From: Salinibacterium amurskyense
Lineage (GTDB): Bacteria; Actinomycetota; Actinomycetes; Actinomycetales; Microbacteriaceae
DNA: 64,000 nucleotides
NCBI RefSeq assembly: GCF_002797685.1
Contig: NZ_PGFH01000001.1
Coordinates: 1-64,000 of the forward strand
Direction: 5' to 3'
Below, in pieces: positions 1 to 7,313 of this stretch; position 1 is the first letter of the stretch; each line of letters opens with the position of its first letter. The notes below the pieces were generated by a model. That model had not been told where the DNA came from. It searched no databases and saw nothing but the letters and a program-made list of their open reading frames with translations. The translations under genes were made by a program, and so were the position numbers.

Positions 1-314
1 TTCAGCCTGCTTGTCAAACCAGCAATCCCGGACCGAAACAGCCCGAAACAACCAACCGACACACGCATGAAGCGGATACTCATCCTAAGATCTGAAGTCG
101 GATCCTAATGAAAGGAATTCCGCTGTTTGACTCGACCACAACTCGAAAGTTGTGGAGGATGGTGGCCCCCACTTGAGGCCGGAAACCTAGCAGCAGAACT
201 GCCCGGGACTTCCGCACCTTTGGGGTGACAAGAGGAAACATTACGTGCATTTTGCCCCCCTCGCCAACACCGCCCACATCCCGGGCGTGTCGCAAAAATG
301 AGGCCACTAAAACA
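1..314. other. Left-edge region without a recognised gene
   Basis: No convincing gene is seen. The first frame on the plus strand stays open from the window edge to a TAA at 106-108, so the 3' end of a gene starting outside could be here, but its residues are not recognisable. A perfect 8-bp hairpin with a CGAA loop lies at 136-155 (CCACAACT/AGTTGTGG). It could be a terminator for genes entering from either side, although no U-tract follows it. Confidence 0.4.
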
Positions 315-1055
315 CTATGTTTTCGACGCTCGAAGTTGCACTCGATAACCCGGAGCGAAGAGTGCGGGAGGCAGCTCGATACCTACCCGCCGATAAACCT
401 CACGAGGAATTCCGATGTCGGCCAGCCAGAGAGTGCCGACGGCTTCGGCATCCAACCCCGTCTTCGGAGCAGCGAGCGTCACCGTGTGGGTCGCGGAGAC
501 ATGAGCGCCTGGAGCTACGCCGGTTGTGGAGTCGACCCCAGATGGGATGTCGAGAGAGACGACCGGGGCGGGGTGGCGCGACATCCATCTGATGAGTTCA
601 GCAGCTGCCCCGTGCGGTGCACCATCGAGGCTGTACCCCAACACGGCATCGACGAGCAGGTCAGCATCCACGGTGTCGAGGTCAGCGACCGTCGCAACTC
701 GTGCGCCAGTGGCGCGGTAGAGCGCGAGTTGGTCAGCAGGAACGCCCTTGAGATGAGACGGGTTAGAGATCACCAGAGTGACATTGCCACCGCGGTTGGC
801 CAGGTGGCGGGCGGCGCAGATTCCGCCGCCACCGTTGCCTCCGGTTCCGGCCAGCACCACTATCGGTGCTGATGGCCAGCGATCGCCGAGGAGCTCCACA
901 CACAGCGACGCCAGATTGCCGCCCGCGTTCTCCATCATTTGATAGAGGTTTGGCCCCAACTCATCGATCGCAATCCGATCGACCTCGCGCATCTGCGTCG
1001 TCGTAATTGCGGGCACGACGAGTCCGGCATCCGTTCGGAAGGAACTCGCAGTCAC
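315..1055 (-). CDS. nnrE: NAD(P)H-hydrate epimerase (YjeF N-terminal domain protein)
   Basis: A 246-residue protein of the YjeF_N family, which interconverts the R and S epimers of damaged, hydrated NAD(P)H for repair. Visible family blocks are MMENAGGNLA (residues 40-49), the Rossmann-like glycine loop AGTGGNGGGG (69-78), DAVLGYSLDG (136-145) and LDIPSGVDSTTG (168-179). Only the epimerase domain is present, because the protein ends where bifunctional homologues continue into the ATP/ADP-dependent dehydratase. The usual loop reads GNNGGDG; here the acidic residue is a glycine, which may affect activity. The start is GTG with GGAG about 7 bases upstream. It lies 11 bp after the DUF427 gene and is probably cotranscribed with it. 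Confidence 0.85.
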   Translation of the reverse strand: MTASSFRTDAGLVVPAITTTQMREVDRIAIDELGPNLYQMMENAGGNLASLCVELLGDRWPSAPIVVLAGTGGNGGGGICAARHLANRGGNVTLVISNPSHLKGVPADQLALYRATGARVATVADLDTVDADLLVDAVLGYSLDGAPHGAAAELIRWMSRHPAPVVSLDIPSGVDSTTGVAPGAHVSATHTVTLAAPKTGLDAEAVGTLWLADIGIPREVYRRVGIELPPALFAPGYRVQLRASKT

Positions 1056-1066
1056 AACGGGCTCCG

Positions 1067-1849
1067 TTAGCTCGCGGGCGTGGACGGGAAGAAGTGCGTC
1101 TTGGCCTGCGTGAGCTCAACACCGTCGATGAAGATGTCGACCTTTTCGTTGTAGAACGCCACCAGGCCGGTGATCGGAAGCAACTGGCGTGTGGGGAACG
1201 AATATGACCACGCCAGATCGTCGTGAACCGTGTCGCCCACCTTCACTGACCAGTAATCGGTAGTGGTTCCCTTATAGGGACACTCGGTGACGGTGTCGTT
1301 AGGCACGAGGTGCTCAAAGTTCACATCGGTGCGATTGAGGTAGTACCGCGTCGGCAAACCGGTTTCATAGACCATGACCGGAGACGACGACTCGGCGAGA
1401 ACGGCCCCGTCGAGCTCAACACGCACCGTGCGCGTGGAGCGAATAGCGTCCACGCGAGCGTACGGGCTACGCGGGTGCACGAAGATTTGCTCGTCTTCTT
1501 CGAACCAGGAGTCAAGCGCATCCCAATCAAAACGCACCATGCCAGCGAGACCGGGAAGGGAATCATCCGAAAACAGCTTGGCAGCGGACGACTGCTCTCG
1601 TTCGCCCGACTTGAGACCGAGCCGCATATAGGTACCGCGCGACTCGTGCTTCTCCTGCTCTTCATCGACAAGCACGTCATCATTCACGTCGTCGATAGGA
1701 ATGTAGTACTGCGGATACGGCGCCCACTCCCACACATAGATCGCCTGTGTGGTGTCAAAGAGAAGTTCGCCAGCAAAGTATCCGCGAATGCGACGCGGGA
1801 CAGGCTGAATGAAGTTCTTCTCGGTGATCATTGCTGGGTAGTCGTTCAT
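1067..1849 (-). CDS. DUF427 domain protein
   Basis: A 260-residue cytoplasmic protein. The C-terminal half (about 140-250) is a clear DUF427 domain: it begins with VRVELDGAVLAES, continues with TRYYLNRTDV and ECPYKGTTTDYWSV, and ends with VAFYNEKVDIFIDG. The N-terminal half carries a shorter, weaker copy around GELLFDTTQAIYVWEW, so the protein looks like an internal duplication. The family is widespread in actinobacteria and its biochemical role is not established. A purine-rich stretch (AAAGAGAG) precedes the ATG. It is followed at 11 bp by nnrE in the same direction, which suggests cotranscription. Confidence 0.85.
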   Translation of the reverse strand: MNDYPAMITEKNFIQPVPRRIRGYFAGELLFDTTQAIYVWEWAPYPQYYIPIDDVNDDVLVDEEQEKHESRGTYMRLGLKSGEREQSSAAKLFSDDSLPGLAGMVRFDWDALDSWFEEDEQIFVHPRSPYARVDAIRSTRTVRVELDGAVLAESSSPVMVYETGLPTRYYLNRTDVNFEHLVPNDTVTECPYKGTTTDYWSVKVGDTVHDDLAWSYSFPTRQLLPITGLVAFYNEKVDIFIDGVELTQAKTHFFPSTPAS

Positions 1850-1911
1850 CAGCGCTCTCTTTCGTCAGTGGATTTAGCCTGTCACCGTCGCCTGTGAGGA
1901 ACAACAAAAAC

Positions 1912-1964
1912 AGCGATCGCCGCCAGTGCACATCCCCCACGGATGAACACTGACGGAGATCGCT
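1912..1964 (-). terminator. Rho-independent terminator of the beta-helix lipoprotein gene
   Basis: A hairpin with AGCGATC (1912-1918) pairing to GATCGCT (1958-1964), continued by CCGCCAGTG against CACTGACGG with one mismatch. On the minus strand it is followed by a U-rich run (GTTTTTGTTGTT). It lies directly after the stop codon at 1976, so it should end the lipoprotein transcript before the DUF427 gene. Confidence 0.8.
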
Positions 1965-1975
1965 CCCGCGCCGGA

Positions 1976-3553
1976 CTACGGGCGAGGTGCTCCCCCGCCG
2001 GGAGCTCCGCCACCGGCGCTTTCGCTGCCCGCTGCAGCGACTCCGGCAGTCACGGTTCCGGCGGTGTCGCCGTCAACCGTGACCGTGTAGGTCTCGCCGT
2101 TCGTGATGGCGGCATCCGACAACACGACCGACTGGAAGGACTTGACCGAGGTGAACTCGGCAACCACTGTGCCGCTGCTATCGAGCACCTGAACCGTCTG
2201 GTCGGCGCCATACGCCTGCTCGAGTGAAGCGCTCACCCAGCCCTGTGCCGAAGACGTTTCAGGTGACGTCGCCATGAAGGTCATACCGACCGCTAGCACT
2301 GTTCCGCTATCGACCACGATGGTGCCGTTCGCATCGAGCGCACCCTCACGGTCTTCTGACGATCCGAACACCGTGGTCATACCGCCCGTGACGAGCATCG
2401 ACCCGTTGGAGTCGATTCCGTCGCCGGCAGAGTTGACCGTGGTCTCGCCGCCGGTGATCGACACCATTGCTCCGTCATCCGCTTCGACGATGCCGCCGAT
2501 GTCGGTGGTGGTGCTGGTGCCGCTCGTCGCGTTGATGCCGTCATCGCTTGCGTTGACCGCAAGAACGCCGCCCTCGATCGTGATGTAGTACGACTCGATG
2601 CCTTCGTAAGAATCGGTGACAGCGGTTCCGCCGCCCGAGACCACGATGTTGACCTCAGACTTGAGCCCGTCGTCTTCAGCCGCGAGCGTGGTCGAACCGC
2701 CCGCGATCACGATGTCGGTCTGGGCCTGAACTCCGTCATCCGCCGCGGTGAGAGCGACAGTGCCACCCGCAATGTAGACGTAGCCGCGAGTTTCGTCTTC
2801 GTCGTTGTCTGACTTGAGCGCGTCGCCGCCGGCATCCACCGTGACGGTGCCGCCTTCGATTGTGAGGGAGTCCTTGCCGCGCAGACCGTCATCGCCGGCG
2901 GTAACCGTGATGTCACCGGAGAGGATGACGAGGTCGTCATGGCTCGTGATGCCGTCGTTGACCGAGCTGCTTACCGTGAGCGATCCGTCGCCCGAGATGG
3001 TGAGGTCGGCGTCGCTGAAGAGCGCGGCGTTGTAGTCGGCGTCATCTCCCGTGGAGGAGAGCGTGTTGGTTCCGCTGAGCGAAACGACGACGTCTTCGGC
3101 GTTAGCGACCGCGATCGCGGCGCTTGTTGAGCTAGAGATTTCGGCGCCATCGAGCACGAGGGCAACAACAGCTTCATCGTCGGTGTCGACGACAACTTGG
3201 CCATCGAACTGCCCCGAGAGAATGTAGGTTCCGGCCGCGCTAATGGTGATCGTGGAACCGGAGACGCTCACGCCATCGCCGTCGGCAGTTGCCGTGGAGC
3301 CGTCGAGGGCGATCGAAACGGCGCCATCGAGGGTCCACTCGTCGTCGTTGGTAGTCGTTGAGTTCGCGTTCGCCGCGAGGACTTCTGTCGCAACAGGTCC
3401 CAGGTTCAGGTCGACGTTCGCCTCGCTGATCTCGGCGGTCACGCTGGAGGTGACGGCGGGAGTTTCAACGGCGGTCGAGCATCCGGCCAACAGCACTCCG
3501 CCAATCAAGAACGTGCTGACTGCGGCGGTAAGGGTGAAGTGATTTCGCTTCAT
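1976..3553 (-). CDS. Exported carbohydrate-binding-type lipoprotein (DUF4353/Cthe_2159-like)
   Basis: A 525-residue lipoprotein with a lysine/arginine start, a hydrophobic segment and a lipobox ending in LLAGC (Cys25), so it should be anchored on the outer face of the membrane. The body is a chain of acidic repeats of about 25-30 residues, seen as DDGITSHDDLVI, DDGLRGKDSLTI, GGDALKSDND, DDGVQAQTDIVI, DDGLKSEVNIVV and DDGINATSG. This is the pattern of the DUF4353 (Cthe_2159) family, which forms parallel beta-helices that bind calcium and acidic polysaccharides. The tail is Gly/Pro-rich. I chose the ATG at 3553 because GAGGAG lies 7 bases upstream. The ligand is unknown. Confidence 0.85.
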   Translation of the reverse strand: MKRNHFTLTAAVSTFLIGGVLLAGCSTAVETPAVTSSVTAEISEANVDLNLGPVATEVLAANANSTTTNDDEWTLDGAVSIALDGSTATADGDGVSVSGSTITISAAGTYILSGQFDGQVVVDTDDEAVVALVLDGAEISSSTSAAIAVANAEDVVVSLSGTNTLSSTGDDADYNAALFSDADLTISGDGSLTVSSSVNDGITSHDDLVILSGDITVTAGDDGLRGKDSLTIEGGTVTVDAGGDALKSDNDEDETRGYVYIAGGTVALTAADDGVQAQTDIVIAGGSTTLAAEDDGLKSEVNIVVSGGGTAVTDSYEGIESYYITIEGGVLAVNASDDGINATSGTSTTTDIGGIVEADDGAMVSITGGETTVNSAGDGIDSNGSMLVTGGMTTVFGSSEDREGALDANGTIVVDSGTVLAVGMTFMATSPETSSAQGWVSASLEQAYGADQTVQVLDSSGTVVAEFTSVKSFQSVVLSDAAITNGETYTVTVDGDTAGTVTAGVAAAGSESAGGGAPGGGAPRP

Positions 3554-3599
3554 GATCAAGCTCCTCTGTTGGGTGACGTGTTACATCACACCGAGGTTC

Positions 3600-3618
3600 T
3601 CTATGAGATTTCTATGAG
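3600..3618. promoter_or_regulatory. Direct repeat upstream of the lipoprotein gene, response-regulator-like
   Basis: TCTATGAG occurs at 3600-3607 and again at 3611-3618, an 11-bp period, about 50 bases upstream of the lipoprotein start. Two half-sites one helical turn apart are typical of OmpR/PhoP-type response regulators. A weaker dyad (GTGACGTG/TACATCAC) lies closer to the gene at about 3571-3587. The regulator is not in the window. Confidence 0.35.
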
Positions 3619-3652
3619 CGAGATATGCGTGAGCCGTGCATGTTGAAATGCT

Positions 3653-4045
3653 CTAGCCGAGGCTCGATCCCAGGGCGCCAACAATGTACGGCACGAGCCA
3701 GATTCCCCACACGATGACAGAGAGTCGGTGAAAGCTGGTCTTCTCGGCTTCACGGTTGCGCACCAGCACGACGATCGCCCAAGCGAGGTGCACGGCCATG
3801 AGAACGATCGCGATGACTCCCGTGACGCCCATCAGCTGGTTCAACGCGCTCTGCTCGATGCCGGCTGCACGATTCTCGGTCGCGATCAGGTTCATCAGGA
3901 ATGTGCCCGTGGCATCCGCCGCCAATCCCAGCCCGAAGAGCACGACGTGCCACGGTTTGAGCACCCTCTGCACTCGCTCGCTCCACACCCCGACGGTGTA
4001 AAACACGAGGGCCAGTGTGATGAGGATGATCGCAGGCAGCAGCAT
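3653..4045 (-). CDS. HsmA-like small membrane protein (TIGR03987 type)
   Basis: A 130-residue integral membrane protein with four predicted helices, roughly residues 2-20, 33-53, 70-95 and 107-125. Landmarks are the N-terminal LLPAIILITLALVFYTVGVW, the polar GLAADATGTFLM in the second helix and HRLSVIVWGIWLVPYI in the last. This matches the small HsmA/TIGR03987 family, whose function is poorly defined. It stands alone between the lipoprotein promoter and tRNA-Arg and has no strong ribosome-binding site (GAGAG sits against the ATG). The family call is from overall pattern only. Confidence 0.7.
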   Translation of the reverse strand: MLLPAIILITLALVFYTVGVWSERVQRVLKPWHVVLFGLGLAADATGTFLMNLIATENRAAGIEQSALNQLMGVTGVIAIVLMAVHLAWAIVVLVRNREAEKTSFHRLSVIVWGIWLVPYIVGALGSSLG

Positions 4046-4128
4046 CTCTCTAGTGTGGCCTGTTCACGGCCCGCGGGCGAAAGTGGTTCTTAACGACGAA
4101 AGCCCCACACGAATGTGAGGCTTTCAGC

Positions 4129-4204
4129 TGGTGCGCCCGGAGGGATTTGAACCCCCGGCCTATTGATCCGTAGTCAATTGCTCTATCCGCTGAGCTACGG
4201 GCGC
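4129..4204 (-). tRNA. tRNA-Arg (ACG)
   Basis: A full cloverleaf reads on the minus strand. The acceptor GCGCCCG pairs with CGGGCGC, the anticodon stem ATTGA/TCAAT encloses loop CTACGGA giving anticodon ACG, and the T arm contains GGTTCAAATCC. The discriminator A is followed by an encoded CCA (4129-4131), unlike the two serine tRNAs in this window. ACG is normally edited to ICG to read CGU/CGC/CGA. Confidence 0.95.
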
Positions 4205-4290
4205 ATCTCATTGACTTTCGCCAACCAGAAAACTATACCAGCGGTTTCGGCCTCTCAATGACACTTTTGCCAGATGGATGCCGCGAACGC

Positions 4291-5040
4291 CTATTTTCTG
4301 ACGCGAAGGTGCGCCACACCGCCATCAACTTCGAGCGCGGTGCCCGTCGTTGAGCCCGAGAGCGGGCTCGCTAGGTACGCGACGGCGCCGGCAACTTCTT
4401 CGGGCGTGACCATGCGTCCGGTGGCCTGGCGGGCATCCAGAGCGGCACGTTCCTTGACCGGATCGTCGAAGCCCTGCAGCATCCGCTCCACGAATGGGGT
4501 CGAGACTGTGCCGGGGCTGACCGCGTTGACGCGCACACCGTCCGCCACATGGTCGGTGGCCATCGCGTAGGTCAGCGCGAGAACGGCCCCCTTCGAGGCG
4601 CCGTAGAGCGCACGCTGCGGGAGGCCGTTGAGCGCGGCGATGGAGCACAGGTTCACGATCGCGGCGTGCTCAGACTGGCGCAGCCACGGCATCGCCGCCG
4701 CCGACACTCGTGCCATTCCGATGACGTTGATGTTGAGAACGCGCGCCCATTCGGCGTCGTCATTCTCTTCGACAGTTCCGACCGCGCTGATGCCGGCGTT
4801 GTTCACGACGATGTCGATGCCGCCCAGTTTCTCGGCGGCCGCAGAAACAGCGGCGTCGACGGAGGCACGATCTGACACGTCGGCGGTGAACCCATGGAGC
4901 CGAGCATCCAACCCCTCGGTGTTGAGGTCGAGCACCGCAACCGTGGCACCGCGCTCTTCTAGCGCGAGGGCCGAGGCGAGGCCGATGCCGGAAGCGCCAC
5001 CCGTGACGAGGGCGACGAGACCGTCGAACTCGGCACTCAT
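4291..5040 (-). CDS. SDR-family sugar-acid dehydrogenase, probably 2-keto-3-deoxy-fuconate type
   Basis: A 249-residue classical short-chain dehydrogenase: TGGASGIG (13-20), Asp38 after the second strand (favouring NAD over NADP), NNAG (80-83), Ser133, and YGASK with Tyr146/Lys150. Its start overlaps the stop of the FAH-family hydrolase by 4 bp (ATGA), so the two are translationally coupled. Next to a 2,4-diketo-3-deoxy-acid hydrolase, the expected reaction is oxidation of C4 of a 2-keto-3-deoxy sugar acid, the step just before hydrolysis in the L-fucose and L-rhamnose non-phosphorylating pathways. The SDR class is certain. The substrate is inferred from context. Confidence 0.8.
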   Translation of the reverse strand: MSAEFDGLVALVTGGASGIGLASALALEERGATVAVLDLNTEGLDARLHGFTADVSDRASVDAAVSAAAEKLGGIDIVVNNAGISAVGTVEENDDAEWARVLNINVIGMARVSAAAMPWLRQSEHAAIVNLCSIAALNGLPQRALYGASKGAVLALTYAMATDHVADGVRVNAVSPGTVSTPFVERMLQGFDDPVKERAALDARQATGRMVTPEEVAGAVAYLASPLSGSTTGTALEVDGGVAHLRVRK

Positions 5041-5885
5041 GCCTGCACCAGAGTCTGGCGAGCGCGACCGAGGCCGTCAATCTCGAGTTCAACGACGTCG
5101 CCGGCGCGCAAGTACGGCTGGCCCTCGATGCCCATGGCGACGCCTGCCGGGGTTCCCGTGTTGATGACGTCGCCGGGCTGCAGCACCATGAACTGGCTCA
5201 GGTACCAAATGATGTGGTTCACGCCGAAGGCCATGTTCGCGGTCGTGCCATTCTGGCGTTCGACACCGTTCACCCACAGGCGCAAGCCCAAGGCTTGAGG
5301 GTCGGCGACCTCGTCAGCGGTCAGCAGTTCAGGCCCGAACGGATTGAAGGTCTCGCAGCTCTTGCCCTTGTCCCAGGTTCCGCCACGTTCGAGTTGGAAG
5401 GCGCGCTCGGAAACGTCGTGCGACACGGCGTAACCGGCAATTACGGCAGCCGCGTCATCCGGAGACTCAAGGTAGCGAGCGGTCGCGCCAATCACGACGC
5501 CGAGCTCGACCTCCCAGTCGGTCTTTTCGCTCGTACGCGGGATGAACACATCGTCGAAGGGGCCGACCATCGTGCTCGGATCTTTCATAAAGATGACGGG
5601 CTCATCGGGCAGCGTCGCGCCCGTTTCTTCGGCGTGGTCGCTGTAGTTGAGGCCCACACACACGATCTTGCCGGGGCGCGCGATGGGCGCACCCACACGA
5701 ACACCCTCGGTAGCCACAGCGGGAAGAGTGCCTGCGGCGAGCGCAGCCTTCGCGGCAGCAACACCATCCGCGGCGAAGAATGCCCCATTGATGTCGGCAG
5801 CGATCGACCGCAGATCGAAAGCTTCCCCGTTGTGCAAAGCGACGGGGATTTCTGAGCCAACCGGCCCGAGTCGCGCGAATCTCAC
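5037..5885 (-). CDS. FAH-family hydrolase, likely 2,4-diketo-3-deoxy-sugar-acid hydrolase
   Basis: A 282-residue fumarylacetoacetate-hydrolase-family enzyme. Landmarks are VGLNYSDHAEETG, FMKDPSTMVGPFDD, the metal-binding DWEVELGVVIG, the segment SERAFQLERGGTWDKGKSC, and NTGTPAGVAMG near the C-terminus. That Gln-Leu-Glu-Arg-Gly-Gly-Thr-Trp segment is typical of the branch that cleaves 2,4-diketo-3-deoxy-L-fuconate or -rhamnonate to pyruvate plus a hydroxy acid. Homologues are often mislabelled ureidoglycolate lyase. The start is GTG overlapping the upstream stop (GTGA), with GGAG 8 bases before. It is the middle gene of a coupled three-gene operon. Confidence 0.85.
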   Translation of the reverse strand: MRFARLGPVGSEIPVALHNGEAFDLRSIAADINGAFFAADGVAAAKAALAAGTLPAVATEGVRVGAPIARPGKIVCVGLNYSDHAEETGATLPDEPVIFMKDPSTMVGPFDDVFIPRTSEKTDWEVELGVVIGATARYLESPDDAAAVIAGYAVSHDVSERAFQLERGGTWDKGKSCETFNPFGPELLTADEVADPQALGLRLWVNGVERQNGTTANMAFGVNHIIWYLSQFMVLQPGDVINTGTPAGVAMGIEGQPYLRAGDVVELEIDGLGRARQTLVQA

Positions 5886-6988
5886 TGAGTGTTCTCCTTC
5901 GTTGCCAGCGCGATACCTTCGCGCTCTTGTGATTCATAACCGGCCTCGACGACCGCCATGGTGTGCATGACGTCGTCGACCGAGGTCGGAAGTTCAGAAA
6001 CTGAGCCCTCGAGGAAACGCTGCAGCGCGCTCATCGAACCGATGAAGGCATCCGGGAACCAGCTGCCCTCAAACGGTACCGGCTGCCAGCCCAGCTCGGG
6101 CTTGTCGGTATAGGCGATAGCGAGAGCGTCGGGGCCTCCGCGCGGATAGTCGAGCATGAGGCCCAACTGCGCGCGAATGGCGCCCTTGGTGCCCTCCCAC
6201 TTCACGAACGCCTCCTCGAACTCGCCGCCGAATCCGTGGTCGTGGTTCGTGCTGATCGTGACCCGCAGCGGCCGATCGCGGTACCGCATGATGATCGTCG
6301 AGCGAGTGTTCGAGACCTGAGGCTTGGCCGGATGCCGCACCGTCGCCACGCTCACACCGTCGGGGTCGCCCAAGAACGAGCGCACCAGATCCATGTAGTG
6401 CACGCTGTGCATGTTGAGTTCGAGCCGCTCGATGCCGAGCACGTGCGGGAAGATCTCCCACGGCGTCTCGGTCGCAATGCGGATTTCCATGTCATAGAGC
6501 TCGCCAATCGCGCCCTCGGCGATGAGCGTGCGAGCGGCCGCGATGTACGGCGCGAACCGCAGTTGCGTATTGACGGCAGCAACAAGGTTCTTGCGGTGAC
6601 AGATCTCGAGCAGCACTCGCGCCTCGGCCAGGTTCTGCCCAAACGGCTTCTGGATGAGCACCGCCGCACCATCAGGCAGCTGGTCGAGCACTGCCGGGTA
6701 CTGCTCGGGCATGAGCGCGAGGTCGTAGACGGCATTTTTCGGAGCCGCCGCTACGGCATCCGACAACGACGTGTACACATTCGGGATGCCGAACTCATCG
6801 GCCAGCGCCTGCGCCTTGGCCGCCGTGCGGTTCACGATCCCCCACACCTCGAACCCCGCCTTGCGGTAGGCCGGCAAGTGAGCGTCTTTGACGATTCCGC
6901 CGGCGCCAATCATGACGACGGGCCGCGGATGTTGCGGCAGCGCCACCGTGTAGGCCTCGGCTGGCTCACGTTCTGGAAAGTGCGACAC
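5882..6988 (-). CDS. Gfo/Idh/MocA-family oxidoreductase
   Basis: A 368-residue NAD(P)-dependent dehydrogenase of the glucose-fructose oxidoreductase/inositol dehydrogenase family. The Rossmann loop is GAGGIVKDAHL (28-38), and the catalytic Lys lies in IQKP (112-115), where most relatives have EKP. The C-terminal domain contains NMHSVHYMDLVRSFLG. The start is GTG with GGAG 8 bases upstream. It is the first gene of an operon with the FAH hydrolase and the SDR (4-bp overlaps at both joints). It could oxidise the aldose at C1 to start an oxidative sugar pathway, which would suit the downstream enzymes, but that is inference. Confidence 0.82.
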   Translation of the reverse strand: MSHFPEREPAEAYTVALPQHPRPVVMIGAGGIVKDAHLPAYRKAGFEVWGIVNRTAAKAQALADEFGIPNVYTSLSDAVAAAPKNAVYDLALMPEQYPAVLDQLPDGAAVLIQKPFGQNLAEARVLLEICHRKNLVAAVNTQLRFAPYIAAARTLIAEGAIGELYDMEIRIATETPWEIFPHVLGIERLELNMHSVHYMDLVRSFLGDPDGVSVATVRHPAKPQVSNTRSTIIMRYRDRPLRVTISTNHDHGFGGEFEEAFVKWEGTKGAIRAQLGLMLDYPRGGPDALAIAYTDKPELGWQPVPFEGSWFPDAFIGSMSALQRFLEGSVSELPTSVDDVMHTMAVVEAGYESQEREGIALATKENTQ

Positions 6989-7024
6989 GGGGTGCTCCGG
7001 CTCTCATAGACGGTAAAACTCGTG

Positions 7025-7044
7025 ATCAAACGATATATCAAACG
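7025..7044. promoter_or_regulatory. Direct repeat upstream of the Gfo/Idh-FAH-SDR operon
   Basis: ATCAAACG is repeated at 7025-7032 and 7037-7044, with the self-complementary GATATATC (7032-7039) between and overlapping the copies. The element lies about 40-55 bases upstream of the GTG at 6988, where an operator or activator site would be expected. No cognate regulator gene is adjacent; the nearest sugar-acid regulator is the DgoR-like gene at 13 kb. Confidence 0.4.
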
Positions 7045-7113
7045 CGTGGAGGCGGCAATGCGGCGGGCGGGAACTCCGCGGGGTGGCGGCACTGGCAAAT
7101 GTCGCCGGCCTTC

Positions 7114-7192
7114 GGAAATTCAGGAAATTCGAGCGCGCGATGGCTTTATTGGCACGTTGGGAGCTACGAGCAGACGAATCTCCTGAATTTCC
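7114..7192. repeat. 18-bp inverted repeat with 43-bp loop
   Basis: The left arm at 7114-7131 and the right arm at 7175-7192 are complementary over 18 bases with one mismatch; the outer 12 (GGAAATTCAGGA/TCCTGAATTTCC) are perfect. The left arm also contains GGAAATTC twice in tandem. It is more A/T-rich than its surroundings. It could be a structured RNA, a terminator or the remnant of a small mobile element. Confidence 0.6.
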
Positions 7193-7235
7193 AACGCTGG
7201 CAAGCACGCGGAAGGCGTCGAGGGTAGCTGTGCGC

Positions 7236-7287
7236 CACAACGACAAGTGCGGCCCACCCGCAAGGGTGAGCCGCACTTGTCGTTGTG
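7236..7287 (-). terminator. Long hairpin after the dioxygenase gene
   Basis: An 18-bp perfect stem (7236-7253 with 7270-7287), one mismatch, then five more pairs (CACCC/GGGTG) closed by a GCAA tetraloop. This is one of the longest stems in the window and lies 26 bp past the stop of the dioxygenase gene. There is no U-tract on either side, as in many actinobacterial terminators. Confidence 0.7.
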
Positions 7288-7313
7288 TCAGCAAATAGCG
7301 CTAGCGAGCGGCC

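Larger units (their letters stand above)
6989..7313. other. Intergenic region with two long inverted repeats
   Basis: No coding sequence is supported in these 325 bases. From left to right the region holds the promoter side of the Gfo/Idh operon with a direct repeat (7025-7044), an 18-bp inverted repeat with one mismatch (7114-7192), and a very long hairpin (7236-7287) after the dioxygenase gene. The open frames here on both strands resemble no family I know. Confidence 0.6.

Noticed and set aside
225-872. Open frame of 215 codons opposite nnrE
   Set aside because: Antisense to nnrE, with no ribosome-binding site and no recognisable domain.
5037-5885. Ureidoglycolate lyase or catechol-pathway isomerase
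   Set aside because: Both are common labels for FAH-family proteins, but the segment SERAFQLERGG and the coupled SDR and Gfo/Idh genes fit the diketo-deoxy-sugar-acid hydrolase branch better.
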